Shown: in pieces, positions 35,684-43,841 of the stretch
How the letters are laid out: every line of letters starts with the position of its first letter
Numbering within the stretch: position 1 is the first letter of the stretch
Assembly (NCBI RefSeq): GCF_002831565.1
Contig: NZ_CP025096.1
Coordinates: forward strand, 6,997,014-7,061,013
Source: Spirosoma pollinicola
GTDB lineage: Bacteria; Bacteroidota; Bacteroidia; Cytophagales; Spirosomataceae
Direction of reading: 5' to 3'
DNA length: 64,000 nucleotides
Notes under the pieces: generated by a model
Database searches by the model: none
Told to the model about the DNA's origin: nothing
What the model saw: the letters and a program-made list of their open reading frames with translations, nothing else
Position numbers and translations under genes: made by a program

Positions 35684-36019
35684 TTATACAATTGCGTCGA
35701 TCAACGCGGTTACAATGGATACGACTATACTAAAGAGCAGAGCCGCAATGAAACCGGTAACGTGAAAATTAGGAATCAGGTAAGCCGTCAGATAGACCAT
35801 CAATACGTTTAGCACCAGAAGAAACAGGCCAAGCGTGATGATCGTTATTGGAATGGTCAGTACGGTCAGAATTGGCTTGATGAAGGCGTTTAAAAAGCCC
35901 AACACAATAGCAACAATCAGGTAAGTACCAGCGCCACCCGAAACAGAAACGCCGGGAATAAAATACGCGGCTACCCAAACGGCAACTGCGCTAATCAGAA
36001 TACGGATAATGAGGCCCAT
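35684..36019 (-). CDS. Phage-holin-family (4-TM) small membrane protein
   Basis: 111 residues with four hydrophobic helices (about 4-20, 30-48, 52-74, 88-109). The G-F-L-N-A-F-I-K-P-I-L-T-V-L-T-I-P-I-T-I-I-T-L-G-L-F pattern is typical of the 'phage holin family 4' proteins that are chromosomal and common in bacteria. No phage genes are nearby, so the name should not be read as prophage evidence. Function unknown. It lies downstream of hisIE with a 99-bp gap in which I see no clear terminator. Confidence 0.8.
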   Translation of the reverse strand: MGLIIRILISAVAVWVAAYFIPGVSVSGGAGTYLIVAIVLGFLNAFIKPILTVLTIPITIITLGLFLLVLNVLMVYLTAYLIPNFHVTGFIAALLFSIVVSIVTALIDAIV

Positions 36020-36118
36020 GAATGACAGGAGTTTTTAAGGTTCAACGATTACAGTTCCTTGTGGCCACTTGACGCACGCTCAACAGGGAACACGGAATCT
36101 TGAACATGAAACCCGAAT

Positions 36119-36727
36119 CTATTGTTTGACGTGGCGCGTCTGCAACACGGCCACAATATCGTCTAAATCCATATTTTTCTGCTCTAGCAGAACAAGAAAG
36201 TGGAATAATAGATCGGCGGCTTCGCCTTTGAAGAGGTCGTCGTTGTCGTCCTTGGCTTCAATGACCAGTTCAACGGCTTCTTCACCTACTTTCTGTGCAA
36301 TCTTGTTCACACCACGCCCAAATAGGCTCGTGGTGTATGACTTCTCGGATGGGTTAACCTTCCGATCATGAATAATGCCTTGCAGGTAATTTAAGAACTG
36401 ACCCTTCCCCTGATTTACTTCATCGAAACACGTATCGGCACCTGTATGGCAGGTTGGCCCGGCGGGGGCAGACTTAATTAAAAGCGTGTCGCCGTCGCAG
36501 TCGATCAGGATTTCCCGAACGTGCAGGAAGTTATTAGAGGTTTCGCCCTTGGTCCAGAGCCGCTGTTTGCTCCGGCTGAAAAACGTCACCACGTTCTCAG
36601 CAACGGTTTTGTCGTAAGCTTCGCGGTTCATATACCCCAGCATCAGGACTTTGCCGGTTTCGACATCCTGAATTACGGCTGGAATGAGGCCGTCGGGCGA
36701 CTTATCAAAGTTAATCTCGGAATTCAT
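36119..36727 (-). CDS. hisIE: Bifunctional phosphoribosyl-AMP cyclohydrolase / phosphoribosyl-ATP pyrophosphatase
   Basis: 202 residues, steps 2 and 3 of histidine synthesis. The HisI half (about 1-110) has V-L-M-L-G-Y-M-N-R-E-A, W-T-K-G-E-T-S-N and the metal-binding D-C-D-G-D-T and C-H-T-G-A-D-T-C-F. The HisE half (about 115-202) has the helical V-G-E-E-A-V-E-L-V-I-E-A-K and E-A-A-D-L-L-F-H-F-L-V-L-L. It starts 16 bp after trpA, so a histidine gene closes the tryptophan operon and may come under the trp attenuator. Both pathways draw on PRPP. Confidence 0.95.
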   Translation of the reverse strand: MNSEINFDKSPDGLIPAVIQDVETGKVLMLGYMNREAYDKTVAENVVTFFSRSKQRLWTKGETSNNFLHVREILIDCDGDTLLIKSAPAGPTCHTGADTCFDEVNQGKGQFLNYLQGIIHDRKVNPSEKSYTTSLFGRGVNKIAQKVGEEAVELVIEAKDDNDDLFKGEAADLLFHFLVLLEQKNMDLDDIVAVLQTRHVKQ

Positions 36728-36743
36728 GCCGCAAAGGTAGTCG

Positions 36744-37550
36744 TTACGACCGAATCGTTTCTACAAACGCACGAATGCTCTCGGCCGATGTGCCTTTTTC
36801 AGACAAATGCCGGATAAACGCGCTACCCACAATAGCACCGTTGGCATATTGACTAGTCATATCGAATGTCTCGTGATCATTGATGCCAAAGCCAATCAGG
36901 CGTGGGTTGCGCAGATTCATAGCCTGAATCCGCTCAAAATACGTTTTCATGGTGTCACTCACGCCTTTTACCGAGCCGGTTATACTCGCCGACGAAACCA
37001 TGTAGATAAATCCATCCGACTCGGCGTCAATGAAGCGAATCCGGTCTTCAGTGGTTTGGGGCGTAATGAGGTGGACATTCAGAATGCCGTATTTGCGGAA
37101 GGTCGGGGCGTAATCTTCCAGAAATAAATCCAGTGGGAGGTCGGGAAGTATAACCCCATCGACACCGACTTGCTGGCATTTTTGACAGAAATTTTCGACA
37201 CCAAACTGGAGTACGGGGTTGATATAACCCATTAGCAAAATGGGAACCGTAACGGGTTCGCCGTTCGTAGCGTTCCGGCAATCGGCCAGTTGAGCGAAAA
37301 GCGTTTTGATAGACATGCCGTTATCAAGCGCGACGCCGTTGCTTTGCTGAATGGTTTCACCATCGGCAACGGGGTCGGAGTAGGGCATACCGATCTCAAC
37401 CAAATCCACTCCAGCGGCTTGTAAGCCACGTAGAATGGTTGTTGTATCGGTAAGGCTCGGGTATCCGGCGGTAAAATATAGGTTCAGCAACCGCTCGCTT
37501 TTTTGCGAGAAAAGGCTGGTGATGCGGTTTTGTGTTAGTTCCTGCGTCAT
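36744..37550 (-). CDS. trpA: Tryptophan synthase alpha subunit
   Basis: 268 residues, full length. It cleaves indole-3-glycerol phosphate to indole and glyceraldehyde-3-phosphate; indole is channelled to TrpB. The catalytic acids correspond to E52 and D63 in V-E-I-G-M-P-Y-S-D-P-V-A-D-G. The phosphate-binding G-F-G-I-N and G-S-A-F-I-R regions are present. It follows trpB after a 135-bp gap holding an inverted repeat. Confidence 0.96.
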   Translation of the reverse strand: MTQELTQNRITSLFSQKSERLLNLYFTAGYPSLTDTTTILRGLQAAGVDLVEIGMPYSDPVADGETIQQSNGVALDNGMSIKTLFAQLADCRNATNGEPVTVPILLMGYINPVLQFGVENFCQKCQQVGVDGVILPDLPLDLFLEDYAPTFRKYGILNVHLITPQTTEDRIRFIDAESDGFIYMVSSASITGSVKGVSDTMKTYFERIQAMNLRNPRLIGFGINDHETFDMTSQYANGAIVGSAFIRHLSEKGTSAESIRAFVETIRS

Positions 37551-37568
37551 TGGTAGTGTAGAACGGAA

Positions 37569-37671
37569 AGGTTTCGCTCCGACGGTCCGGTCCGTTTATC
37601 CGTTAGGCTTACTTTTAATAATAGGCAATTAGCCTGGCAGCTAAACGGACCGGGTCGCCGGAGCGAAACCT
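37569..37671. repeat. 30-bp inverted repeat between trpB and trpA
   Basis: Arms 37569-37598 and 37642-37671 match as reverse complements at 27 of 30 positions, beginning AGGTTTCGCTCC and ending GGAGCGAAACCT. An inner pair (AGGCTTA / GGCAATTAGCCT region) adds a second hairpin. It interrupts the trp operon but lacks a T-run; processing or partial termination are possible roles. Confidence 0.8.
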
Positions 37672-37685
37672 CTTCGTTTTATATG

Positions 37686-38885
37686 TTACAAAAACTTCGA
37701 ATATGTGCTTAAATCCTTGTCGCCACGGCCGGAGAGGCAAACCACCACGACATCGTCGGCGTTGAGGTTCATCTTTTCCAGCGCTGCCAGTGCGTGGGCT
37801 GTTTCCAGAGCAGGAATGATACCTTCTAGTTTACTTAGCTGGAAACCAGCCTGTAATGCTTCATCGTCCGTGATGGCATAGAAATCGCCCCGGCCCGATT
37901 CGAACAGGTGCGCGTGGAGCGGACCAATGCCCGGATAGTCCAGACCCGCCGAAATGGAATACGGCTCCGTTACTTGTCCGTCTTCGGTTTGCATCAGAAT
38001 CGTGCGGCTTCCGTGCAACACACCGGGTTTACCCAGCGCCGTCGTGGCGGCCGAATGCCCCGAACTAACGCCTTGGCCAGCGGCTTCGGCGGCTACCAGC
38101 CGTACTGTTGGCTCGTTCAGATAATGATAGAAGGCCCCGGCGGCATTGCTGCCCCCGCCTACACACGCTACCACATAATCAGGATTCTCGTTACCCGTTT
38201 TGGCAAAGAGCTGCTTTTTAACTTCTTCGGATATAACCGATTGAAAACGCGCCACCATATCCGGGTAGGGGTGAGGCCCCACCACCGAGCCAATGATGTA
38301 ATGCGTATCAATGGGATTATTAATCCAGTGGCGCATGGCTTCGTTGGTAGCGTCTTTGAGCGTCTGGCTACCTGATGTAGCCGGTACCACTTTAGCTCCC
38401 AGCATCCGCATCCGGTCGACGTTAGGCTTCTGGCGCTCCATGTCGATACTACCCATGTAGACAATACACTCCAACCCCATTAGGGCGCAAACTGTAGCCG
38501 TAGCCACGCCATGCTGACCAGCGCCCGTTTCGGCCACGATCCGTTGCTTACCGAGCCGTTGCGCTACCAGAATCTGGCCGATGGTGTTGTTGATCTTGTG
38601 CGCTCCGGTATGGCAAAGGTCTTCGCGTTTGAGGTAGATCGTAGCGCCGATGTGCGCTGACAACCGTTTTGCCAGAAACAACGGCGTTGGGCGGCCAACG
38701 TACTCTTCGAGCAACTGCCAGAACTCGGCCTGGAAAGCCGGATCGGCAATGATTTTCAGGTAATTCTGCCGTAGTTCTTCTACGTTCGGGTAGAGCATTT
38801 CGGGGATGAACGCTCCACCGAAGTGGCCGTAAAAGCCTTTATTTGATACCTCAAAAGAGGTTTTTGGTTCAAGAGTGGTTTGCAT
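37686..38885 (-). CDS. trpB: Tryptophan synthase beta subunit
   Basis: 399 residues, full length, class TrpB1. It is a PLP enzyme condensing indole with serine. The PLP lysine is K97 in H-T-G-A-H-K-I-N-N, and the phosphate-binding G-G-G-S-N-A and the catalytic E in A-E-T-G-A-G-Q-H-G are visible. It follows trpF with an 87-bp gap that includes the 12-bp palindrome GCTTAGCTAAGC at 38896-38907. Confidence 0.97.
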   Translation of the reverse strand: MQTTLEPKTSFEVSNKGFYGHFGGAFIPEMLYPNVEELRQNYLKIIADPAFQAEFWQLLEEYVGRPTPLFLAKRLSAHIGATIYLKREDLCHTGAHKINNTIGQILVAQRLGKQRIVAETGAGQHGVATATVCALMGLECIVYMGSIDMERQKPNVDRMRMLGAKVVPATSGSQTLKDATNEAMRHWINNPIDTHYIIGSVVGPHPYPDMVARFQSVISEEVKKQLFAKTGNENPDYVVACVGGGSNAAGAFYHYLNEPTVRLVAAEAAGQGVSSGHSAATTALGKPGVLHGSRTILMQTEDGQVTEPYSISAGLDYPGIGPLHAHLFESGRGDFYAITDDEALQAGFQLSKLEGIIPALETAHALAALEKMNLNADDVVVVCLSGRGDKDLSTYSKFL

Positions 38886-38972
38886 AATACTTAATGCTTA
38901 GCTAAGCGTAAGTCAATCATAGACTTATAATTGAAATTGTCACTCGTGCTGGTGATCTGCTCGTAAAGTGAA

Positions 38973-39614
38973 TTACTCCACCTCTTCCTCAATGGGCCGG
39001 AGCCGGTCAATGAGTTCTTTTACTTTTTCTACATCTTTAACGCCGGGCGCCGTCTCTACCTGACTGTTTACATCTACACCGTACAGTTTCATACCTTTCA
39101 AAGCCGCCAACTGATCGAGGTTGTCGAGTCCAATACCGCCACTAATGAAAAATGGCTTCTCGTTGTCGTAGCGGCTCAGAATGCTCCAGTCGAACGTATG
39201 TCCATTACCGCCGGGTTGATCGCCTTTGGCGTCGAACAGGAAAAAGTCGCACTGGGCTTTGTAGTTGTTCAACATAGAGAAGTTAAACGACTCATCGACC
39301 CGAAACGCTTTGATGACGTTGATACCCCGGTTGCGCAGACTCCGGCAGTAGTCGGGTGTTTCGTTGCCGTGCAGTTGCACATATTGAAAATCGTATTTTT
39401 TCACAGAGCGTAGAATGAACTCCGGGCTGGCGTTTACAAACACACCCACTTTCCGAATCGAACGGGGAAGCGCTTTCACCACATCAGCATCTAACTCTTC
39501 GCCAACAAAGCGGGGGGACTGATCGTAGAAGATAAACCCAACAAAATCAGGACCAAGGGCGGCAATCTCTTTCAGGTTGTCGGCATCACGCAGACCGCAC
39601 ACTTTGATTTTCAT
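38973..39614 (-). CDS. trpF: Phosphoribosylanthranilate isomerase
   Basis: 213 residues, stand-alone TrpF. It catalyses the Amadori rearrangement of N-(5-phosphoribosyl)anthranilate. The N-terminal M-K-I-K-V-C-G-L-R-D contains the catalytic Cys (C6), and the general acid Asp is in Y-G-V-D-V-N-S-Q-V-E. The start is 11 bp after trpC. Confidence 0.95.
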   Translation of the reverse strand: MKIKVCGLRDADNLKEIAALGPDFVGFIFYDQSPRFVGEELDADVVKALPRSIRKVGVFVNASPEFILRSVKKYDFQYVQLHGNETPDYCRSLRNRGINVIKAFRVDESFNFSMLNNYKAQCDFFLFDAKGDQPGGNGHTFDWSILSRYDNEKPFFISGGIGLDNLDQLAALKGMKLYGVDVNSQVETAPGVKDVEKVKELIDRLRPIEEEVE

Positions 39615-39625
39615 GGCTGTACAAG

Positions 39626-40435
39626 CTAAATAGTTAACGTGTTATTGATGGAGTATTGTTTGACCAAATCCGCCAGAGCTTTTGCTGGGTCGGTCGTATT
39701 CATGAATGCTTCGCCAATCAGAAACCCATCGAAACCCGCCCGAAACAGTTTAAGCATAGTATCGGCATCGTGCAAACCACTTTCGCTGATCTTGGCGAAG
39801 GTGTCGGGAATCTTCTCGACCAGTCGCAACGATGTATCGATGGATGTCGTAAACGTTTTGAGATCGCGATTATTAACACCCACCAGATCGACATTATGCG
39901 TCAACGAGCGATCCAGTTCTTCTTCGTCATGGACTTCCAGCAATACCTGCAGGCTCAAGTCGTGTGCCTGAAGGCTAAGTTCGACGATCTCCTCGGGCGT
40001 TAGGCATGACGCAATGAGCAACACTAGGTCGGCACCCCAGGCTTTGGCTTCCAACAATTGGTAGCGATCAATGACAAAGTCTTTACGCAAAATTGGCGTT
40101 CCGGGATTTGCCAGCCGTGCGGCCTGTAGATCGGCAGGCGTTCCACCAAAGAACGGCTCATCGGTCAAAATCGACAGAATGGCTGCGCCCGCCTTCACAT
40201 AGCCCTGCGTTGTCGTTACAACATCGGACCAGTCGTTGATAATACCTTTGGATGGCGATTTGCGCTTAAATTCGGCAATGATGCCTGTTGAGTGCAAATC
40301 CTGAATGGCATCTCGCGCCGATATAGTCTCCCGCAGGAAGCCGGGCATTTGTTCCAGCGACTGTACCGAATTAGCGGCTTTGCGCTGTTCTACTTCTATT
40401 CGCTTTTGGGCAATTATTTCGTCAAGAATCGTCAT
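39626..40435 (-). CDS. trpC: Indole-3-glycerol-phosphate synthase
   Basis: 269 residues. It closes the indole ring. Family motifs: I-I-A-E-F-K-R-K-S-P-S-K-G (catalytic Lys and substrate loop), A-I-L-S-I-L-T-D-E-P-F-F-G-G, I-L-R-K-D-F-V-I-D, V-G-V-N-N-R-D-L and S-E-S-G. The ATG overlaps the trpD stop as ATGA, so translation is coupled. Confidence 0.96.
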   Translation of the reverse strand: MTILDEIIAQKRIEVEQRKAANSVQSLEQMPGFLRETISARDAIQDLHSTGIIAEFKRKSPSKGIINDWSDVVTTTQGYVKAGAAILSILTDEPFFGGTPADLQAARLANPGTPILRKDFVIDRYQLLEAKAWGADLVLLIASCLTPEEIVELSLQAHDLSLQVLLEVHDEEELDRSLTHNVDLVGVNNRDLKTFTTSIDTSLRLVEKIPDTFAKISESGLHDADTMLKLFRAGFDGFLIGEAFMNTTDPAKALADLVKQYSINNTLTI

Positions 40436-41418
40436 GCTATCAACTTCTTAAAACACGCCAACGCCCGTTTACTTTCCAGCGACTCGCGAGCCATAGTTAC
40501 GGCCTCTTCGCGGGTTTTGGCTTTGCCCGCAGCCAGGAGCGCCATAGCTGAATTGGCTAAAACGGCCTGCTTTTGAGCCGGGGTGGATTCGTTATTCAGT
40601 ACGTTCAAAAATATCTGCGCCGACTCGTCCAGAGTTTGCCCGCCCGCCAGCGATTCGGGCGACAATATGTCCATACCTAAATCCTGTGGCTCAAGCACTT
40701 GCTCGGTTTTATTGCTAATGACTTTAAACGCACCTGTTAACGAAATCTCATCGTATCCGTCGAGTGCGTGCAGAATCATAAATTGCTTGTCGGTTTGTTG
40801 ATAAAGGTACGCATATAATCGTGCTAATTCAAGATTAAAGACGCCAACGAGCTGTTTAGCAGGCTTTGCCGGATTGATCATGGGGCCTAACACGTTGAAG
40901 AATGTTTTCACACCTAAATCCCGCCGAATTGGTGCTACGTTCTTCATGGCCGGGTGAAACAGGGGTGCATGCAAAAAGCAAATCCCAGCCGTTTCCATCT
41001 TACGCTGCAACTCGCCCACATCGTTGGTGAACTTATAGCCAAGTCGTTCCATCACTGTCGATGAGCCAACAAGCGAGGATACACCGTGGTTACCGTGTTT
41101 GGCTACGCATTGGCCCGCCCCCGCAACCACAAAAGACGACAGTGTCGAGATGTTGAAGGTGTCTTTTCCATCGCCCCCGGTTCCGCAAAGATCCATCGGG
41201 TCATAGGCATCGAGGTCAACGGGCAGGCAGAGTTCAAGCATGGCATCGCGGAAACCTTCGAGTTCTTCCAGACGCAAACTGCGCATCATGTAAACGGTGA
41301 GAAATGACGCTATCTGGGCGGGGTTATACTCCCCACGACCAATACCCAGTAACACCTCCCGCGATTGATTTTTCGTGAGGTGTTTGTATTCGAAAAGGTG
41401 ATTTAAAATGGCTTTCAT
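40432..41418 (-). CDS. trpD: Anthranilate phosphoribosyltransferase
   Basis: 328 residues. It transfers phosphoribose from PRPP to anthranilate. The PRPP loop C-G-T-G-G-D-G-K-D-T-F-N-I-S, K-H-G-N-H-G-V-S-S and the L-G-P-M-I-N-P-A anthranilate region are intact. It overlaps trpC by four bases and follows trpG after 79 bp. Confidence 0.96.
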   Translation of the reverse strand: MKAILNHLFEYKHLTKNQSREVLLGIGRGEYNPAQIASFLTVYMMRSLRLEELEGFRDAMLELCLPVDLDAYDPMDLCGTGGDGKDTFNISTLSSFVVAGAGQCVAKHGNHGVSSLVGSSTVMERLGYKFTNDVGELQRKMETAGICFLHAPLFHPAMKNVAPIRRDLGVKTFFNVLGPMINPAKPAKQLVGVFNLELARLYAYLYQQTDKQFMILHALDGYDEISLTGAFKVISNKTEQVLEPQDLGMDILSPESLAGGQTLDESAQIFLNVLNNESTPAQKQAVLANSAMALLAAGKAKTREEAVTMARESLESKRALACFKKLIA

Positions 41419-41430
41419 ATAAAAAATAAA

Positions 41431-41496
41431 GAGTGAAAGAGCGAAAGAGTGAAAGAGTGCACTTTGGTCGTTTTGTGGGTAATCGCTCTTTCGCTC
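41431..41496. repeat. Purine-rich repeat and hairpin between trpG and trpD
   Basis: GAGTGAAAGAGCG (41431-41443) pairs with CGCTCTTTCGCTC (41484-41496) with one mismatch; GAAAGAG recurs three times directly between 41435 and 41457. The hairpin ends two bases short of the trpG stop codon. Confidence 0.7.
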
Positions 41497-41497
41497 A

Positions 41498-42064
41498 TTA
41501 AAAATTTAACCAGTTCTCGATCATCTTCACACCATTCTCGGTTAGTACCGATTCAGGGTGAAATTGCAGACCTTTTACGTCGAATCGGGTGTGTGACAAG
41601 GCCATTACGCGACCCTGTTCATCAACGGCGGTGGCGCGCAGGTCAGCGGGCATCGAATTGGGCATGACTGTCCAGGAGTGATACCGGCCAACCGTTAACT
41701 CATCGGGAATGCCGGAGAATAATTGTTCGGAACGGTCCGTTATAGTGGCTTTGTGGGCAACACCGTGCAGTACATCCCCAAGATTTTCAAGCGTTGCTCC
41801 GTAAACCTCGCCAATGCCCTGATGCCCCAGACAAATACCCAGAATGCTCTTTGTTGGGCCATATTCGGCAACCAATGGCTGCATGATGCCTGCTTCGGAG
41901 GGTATTCCCGGTCCCGGCGACAGCATAATTTTGTCGTACTGACCCACCGCATCGAGGGCGATTTTATCATTCCGAATAACATCAGGCCGATGCCCCAGCT
42001 CGCGTAAAATATACACGAGGTTGTAGGTGAATGAATCGTAATTATCTAATACCAAGAGTTTCAT
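41498..42064 (-). CDS. trpG: Anthranilate synthase glutamine amidotransferase component
   Basis: 188 residues, class I amidotransferase providing ammonia to TrpE. The nucleophile is C78 in G-I-C-L-G-H-Q-G; the His/Glu pair is in L-Q-F-H-P-E-S; the oxyanion strand L-S-P-G-P-G is present. It lies downstream of trpE, separated by a 60-bp inverted repeat. Whether it also serves folate synthesis cannot be judged. Confidence 0.95.
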   Translation of the reverse strand: MKLLVLDNYDSFTYNLVYILRELGHRPDVIRNDKIALDAVGQYDKIMLSPGPGIPSEAGIMQPLVAEYGPTKSILGICLGHQGIGEVYGATLENLGDVLHGVAHKATITDRSEQLFSGIPDELTVGRYHSWTVMPNSMPADLRATAVDEQGRVMALSHTRFDVKGLQFHPESVLTENGVKMIENWLNF

Positions 42065-42066
42065 AG

Positions 42067-42127
42067 TAACGCGGACATCCTGTCCGCCAGTATAATATAT
42101 ATGAGTACGGACAGGATGTCCGCGTTA
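42067..42127. repeat. TAACGCGG...CCGCGTTA inverted repeat between trpE and trpG
   Basis: Perfect 20-bp arms: 42067-42086 and 42108-42127 (TAACGCGGACATCCTGTCCG and its reverse complement). Each arm contains CGGAC-(5)-GTCCG as its own palindrome. The right-hand TTA is the trpE stop codon; the left end is two bases upstream of the trpG start. It shares its ends with the element at 35098-35169. Confidence 0.9.
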
Positions 42128-43561
42128 CAATTGTTTCGCTTGTTCAATGGCGGTTCTCAGCGCAGCCAGTTTGTTGTGTACTTCCTGCGATTCGCTTTCG
42201 ACTACCGATTTGGCTACTACACCGGCACCGGCCTGGTAGTAGAGGGTGTTGTCTTTGCTCATAAACGTGCGGATCATGATGCAGTGGTTAAACTCACCGT
42301 CGAAGCCCATATAGCCAATGCTACCCGCATAGAAGCTCCGGCTTATGTTCTCGTAGCGGTCAATCAGTTGCATTGCGTTGTGTTTGGGCGCACCCGAAAG
42401 CGTGCCAGCAGGGAAGGTTTCGGCTACGATCTGAAGCGGATCAGCGGTTTCGGTCAGATCGCCAGTAACTTTCGAGACGAGGTGAATCACGTGTGAATAA
42501 TACTGCACCTCTTTGAAGGTTTCGACTTTCACCACATCGCAGTTACGGCTTAAATCATTGCGGGCGAGGTCGACAAGCATGACGTGCTCAGCCGATTCTT
42601 TCGGGTCGTCGTATAGTTTCTGAGCCAGTTCGGCATCCTGAATATCATTTCCAGTGCGACGAAAGGTGCCGGCAATAGGGTATATGGTGGCTTTGCGATC
42701 TTTGACAACGATCTGCGATTCGGGCGAGGAGCCAAACAGTTTGTAATTGCCGTAATCGAAGTAGAACAGGTAAGGGGAGGGGTTCAGTGAGCGCAGTGCC
42801 CGGTAAACGTTGAACTCGTCGCCAACGAAAGGCGTAGAAAACCGGCGAGACAATACAATCTGGAAAACATCGCCCCGCTGACAATGGTCTTTCCCTTTTT
42901 GAATCACCGCCCGGAACTCATCGTCCGTGAAGTTCGATTCCTCTGCCCCGGCCGAGTTGAATGAATAAGTTGGATAATTACGGCCCGTAATCAATTCACT
43001 AATGTAATCGAGGGTACTTTCTGCTTCGGTTTCGCCATTCTGCAGGTAGCTGTGCTCGAATAAATAGAGCTCATCTTTGAAGTGGTTTATGGCCAATACG
43101 TACCGGTAAACGGTAAAAACAGCGGCCGGAATCTGATTCTCCGTCGGAATGGGTGCGTGCAGTGAAATGTCTTCAAAGCTCTGCACCGCCGGATAACCGA
43201 AGTAGCCGAACAAGCCGTTAGTGATAAATGGAAACGGCGCTTTTTCGTGCTGAAAGCTGTCTTTAAATTCCTGAAGAGCACCCAGCATTTTGTGTTCAGG
43301 CAGTTCGTTCGTCTGCTCATTTCCGCCCGGCATTCGAATGGTTAACTTCCCGGAATCATACGAAAAGCTGGCTACGGGATCGAAGGCGATGTACGAAAAA
43401 TTATTGTCGTTAGCGTGATAATCAGAGCTTTCGAGCAGAATGCTATTCAGGAAACGGTCGCGAATACGCAGGTAAATACTAACCGGTGTTATGATGTCGG
43501 CCAGCATCCGCTTATGTCGGCTGACAACACGATAGGTGGTTGAGGTTGTGAGGGTTGGCAT
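42125..43561 (-). CDS. trpE: Anthranilate synthase component I
   Basis: 478 residues, full length. It makes anthranilate from chorismate and ammonia. The N-terminal L-L-E-S-S-D motif is the tryptophan feedback site seen in inhibitable enzymes. The chorismate-binding domain has F-Q-I-V-L-S-R-R-F, P-S-P-Y-L-F-Y-F-D-Y, I-A-G-T-F-R-R-T-G, F-P-A-G-T-L-S-G-A-P-K and Y-A-G-S-I-G-Y. First structural gene of the operon; a leader peptide and terminator precede it. Confidence 0.97.
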   Translation of the reverse strand: MPTLTTSTTYRVVSRHKRMLADIITPVSIYLRIRDRFLNSILLESSDYHANDNNFSYIAFDPVASFSYDSGKLTIRMPGGNEQTNELPEHKMLGALQEFKDSFQHEKAPFPFITNGLFGYFGYPAVQSFEDISLHAPIPTENQIPAAVFTVYRYVLAINHFKDELYLFEHSYLQNGETEAESTLDYISELITGRNYPTYSFNSAGAEESNFTDDEFRAVIQKGKDHCQRGDVFQIVLSRRFSTPFVGDEFNVYRALRSLNPSPYLFYFDYGNYKLFGSSPESQIVVKDRKATIYPIAGTFRRTGNDIQDAELAQKLYDDPKESAEHVMLVDLARNDLSRNCDVVKVETFKEVQYYSHVIHLVSKVTGDLTETADPLQIVAETFPAGTLSGAPKHNAMQLIDRYENISRSFYAGSIGYMGFDGEFNHCIMIRTFMSKDNTLYYQAGAGVVAKSVVESESQEVHNKLAALRTAIEQAKQL

Positions 43562-43582
43562 AGTTTTTTTGTGGTTACAGGC

Positions 43583-43618
43583 AAAAAAATAAGGCTCACC
43601 GGGATGACGGTGAGCCTT
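43583..43618 (-). terminator. trp attenuator terminator
   Basis: AAGGCTCACC (43591-43600) pairs exactly with GGTGAGCCTT (43609-43618), a 10-bp GC-rich stem with 8-base loop, followed on the minus strand by A and a seven-T run (43583-43589). It lies between the leader peptide and trpE and would stop transcription before the operon. Its loop includes TCATCCC, complementary to GGGATGA at the leader-peptide stop. Confidence 0.88.
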
Positions 43619-43654
43619 TGTATATATGTTGGATAAACAACAATAGCGGCAACC

Positions 43655-43711
43655 TCATCCCTGTTGAGAAGAGTGCCACCACCAGATCATGTTGTTTACC
43701 GAATTATTCAT
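43655..43711 (-). CDS. trpL: trp operon leader peptide with three consecutive Trp codons
   Basis: 18 codons plus stop: M-N-N-S-V-N-N-M-I-W-W-W-H-S-S-Q-Q-G. The TGG-TGG-TGG run is what a ribosome would stall on when charged tRNA-Trp is scarce. The reading frame begins after an A-rich stretch (no Shine-Dalgarno, as is normal in this phylum) and ends 37 bp before the terminator stem. It is non-catalytic; its translation is the sensor that sets trp operon expression. Too short for routine gene finders. Confidence 0.85.
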   Translation of the reverse strand: MNNSVNNMIWWWHSSQQG

Positions 43712-43807
43712 GTCTTTTCTAAATTTTCCTTTTGTTGTCGGAGTTGCCTTGGCGGCCCCTCGGGATTCAAACCGCAACGGTGACTTCTACACATCGCCTT
43801 GCGGTCA

Positions 43808-43835
43808 CAAATATAAAGCCTTTGTTTTGTCTTGA
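43808..43835 (-). promoter_or_regulatory. Candidate trp operon promoter
   Basis: Minus strand TATATTTG (43808-43815) fits TAnnTTTG, with TTG 17-20 bp upstream (43833-43835 region) as possible -33 box inside the GTCTTG/CAAGAC inverted repeat at 43829-43842. Start of transcription would be near 43801, giving about 90 nt before trpL and 240 nt before trpE. The rest of the gap (43712-43800) can pair in part: ACCGCAA with TTGCGGT. Confidence 0.65.
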
Positions 43836-43841
43836 ACAAGA

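Noticed and set aside
35684..36019. Prophage signal from a 'phage holin family' protein
   Set aside because: No capsid, integrase, lysin or att repeats nearby; this small four-helix family is widespread on bacterial chromosomes.
43740..43800. tRNA-like 3' end in the trp leader (minus strand GGTTTGAATCCCG ... CCGCCA)
   Set aside because: No matching acceptor 5' strand or anticodon arm could be found upstream; T-stem pairing fails. Probably leader RNA structure.
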